A stretch of DNA of 5,983 bases from Rhodospirillaceae bacterium (lineage in GTDB: Bacteria > Pseudomonadota > Alphaproteobacteria > MPNO01 > UBA2964). The stretch is taken from NCBI GenBank assembly GCA_018660305.1, contig JABJKO010000020.1, positions 1 to 5,983 on the forward strand, read 5' to 3'. Shown one piece after another: positions 5,636-5,983 of the stretch. Every line of letters begins with the position of its first letter. The stretch's first letter is position 1. The notes under the pieces were generated by a model. It saw nothing but the letters and a program-made list of their open reading frames with translations. It ran no database searches and was not told the DNA's origin. A program made the position numbers and the translations under genes.

Positions 5636-5983
5636 CTAGCGCGACAGAAGCGAGTCGAGCCAGCGGAACAGCCCGGCGCCGCCTTCGCCAGGCTGACTGC
5701 CCTCGATTGGGGGCAGCGCCCTTGGTCCGTCTGTCTCCGCGGCTTGCCGTGGCCGTGGCGGCAGATATTTATTGACCGGCTTGTAACCCAGTTCCGGCAT
5801 CAGATCGTAACCGCCCCGTTCTTCCACCAGCCGGGACACGTCCGAGTTGGGGTCGCCCAGATCACCGAAGTGGCGGGCGTTGGCCGGGCAGGTAGAGACA
5901 CAGGCCGGCACGCGGTCTTCTTCGTCGAGGTTTTCGTTATAGATGCGGTCGATGCACAGCGTGCATTTCTTCATCACGCCGGC
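5636..5983 (-). CDS. soeB: DmsB/SoeB-type 4Fe-4S ferredoxin subunit, C-terminal part
   Basis: The gene runs off the right edge; 115 C-terminal residues and a TAG stop are visible. The fragment opens with AGVMKKCTLCIDR and continues to PACVSTCPANARHFGDL. The cysteines at fragment residues 7, 10, 28 and 32 match the CxxC...CxxxC cluster ligands of the polyferredoxin subunits that link a molybdopterin catalytic subunit to a DmsC-type anchor. The tail with MPELGYKPVNKYLPPRPR resembles SoeB/PhsB-type proteins as I remember them. A Pro/Gly-rich linker and a short amphipathic end (FRWLDSLLSR) follow. The GTG and ATG codons at 5977 and 5974 are internal, since the frame stays open to the edge and the cysteine motif needs more upstream sequence. 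It is the first visible gene of the minus-strand operon. Subfamily (sulfite oxidation versus DMSO, thiosulfate or polysulfide reduction) is inferred. Confidence 0.85.
   Translation of the reverse strand, partial: AGVMKKCTLCIDRIYNENLDEEDRVPACVSTCPANARHFGDLGDPNSDVSRLVEERGGYDLMPELGYKPVNKYLPPRPRQAAETDGPRALPPIEGSQPGEGGAGLFRWLDSLLSR

Noticed and set aside
1..5983. CRISPR array, tRNA or rRNA genes, transposase or phage genes
   Set aside because: No spaced repeat array, no tRNA-like cloverleaf and no mobile-element protein motifs were noticed. Almost all of the sequence is accounted for by six ordinary coding regions.

Overview
The window looks like a chromosomal segment of a moderately GC-rich Gram-negative bacterium, most likely an alphaproteobacterium. 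The evidence is an outer-membrane LpxR-type barrel, Sec-exported TctC/Bug-type binding proteins, and a DmsB/DmsC-type membrane oxidoreductase of the SoeABC style. The genus cannot be read from the sequence. Taxonomy and function are judged from motifs recognised by eye; no database search was run.

Layout, left to right. Positions 1-717 (+) hold the 3' part of an LpxR-family (DUF2219) lipid A deacylase-like outer-membrane protein. It converges on the next gene across a perfect 10-bp stem terminator at 725-755 that can serve both strands. Positions 779-2092 (-) and 2301-3614 (-) hold two tandem 437-residue paralogues of the TctC/Bug periplasmic binding protein family. Each has a signal peptide, a core of about 350 residues and an unusual C-terminal extension of about 80 residues that is strongly basic and carries two cysteines. 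Each copy is followed by its own similar intrinsic terminator (725-755 and 2247-2275), and the two copies are offset by exactly 1522 bp with no indels in the coding sequence. Positions 3719-4666 (-) encode a membrane-anchored Bax-like glucosaminidase-domain protein. Positions 4668-5615 (-) encode a DmsC/SoeC-type quinone-linked membrane anchor. Positions 5636-5983 (-) hold the C-terminal end of the matching four-cluster ferredoxin subunit (DmsB/SoeB type), whose gene runs off the right edge.

On the minus strand, soeB-like, soeC-like and bax-like genes are tightly packed (20 bp, then 1 bp between stop and start) and are probably one operon. The catalytic molybdopterin subunit would be expected upstream, beyond the right edge. 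No terminator is visible between the bax-like gene and the right-hand paralogue (104 bp), so read-through is possible. The left paralogue has a separate leader with a strong ribosome binding site.

The most notable feature is the paired binding proteins. Their cores are about 66% identical, but the last 77 residues are 92% identical, and a 56-bp stretch of that tail is identical at the DNA level. No TctA or TctB membrane genes are in the window. The tail looks like an added module maintained by selection or gene conversion, and its role is unknown. All the products here act in or on the envelope, but a shared pathway is not shown by the sequence.
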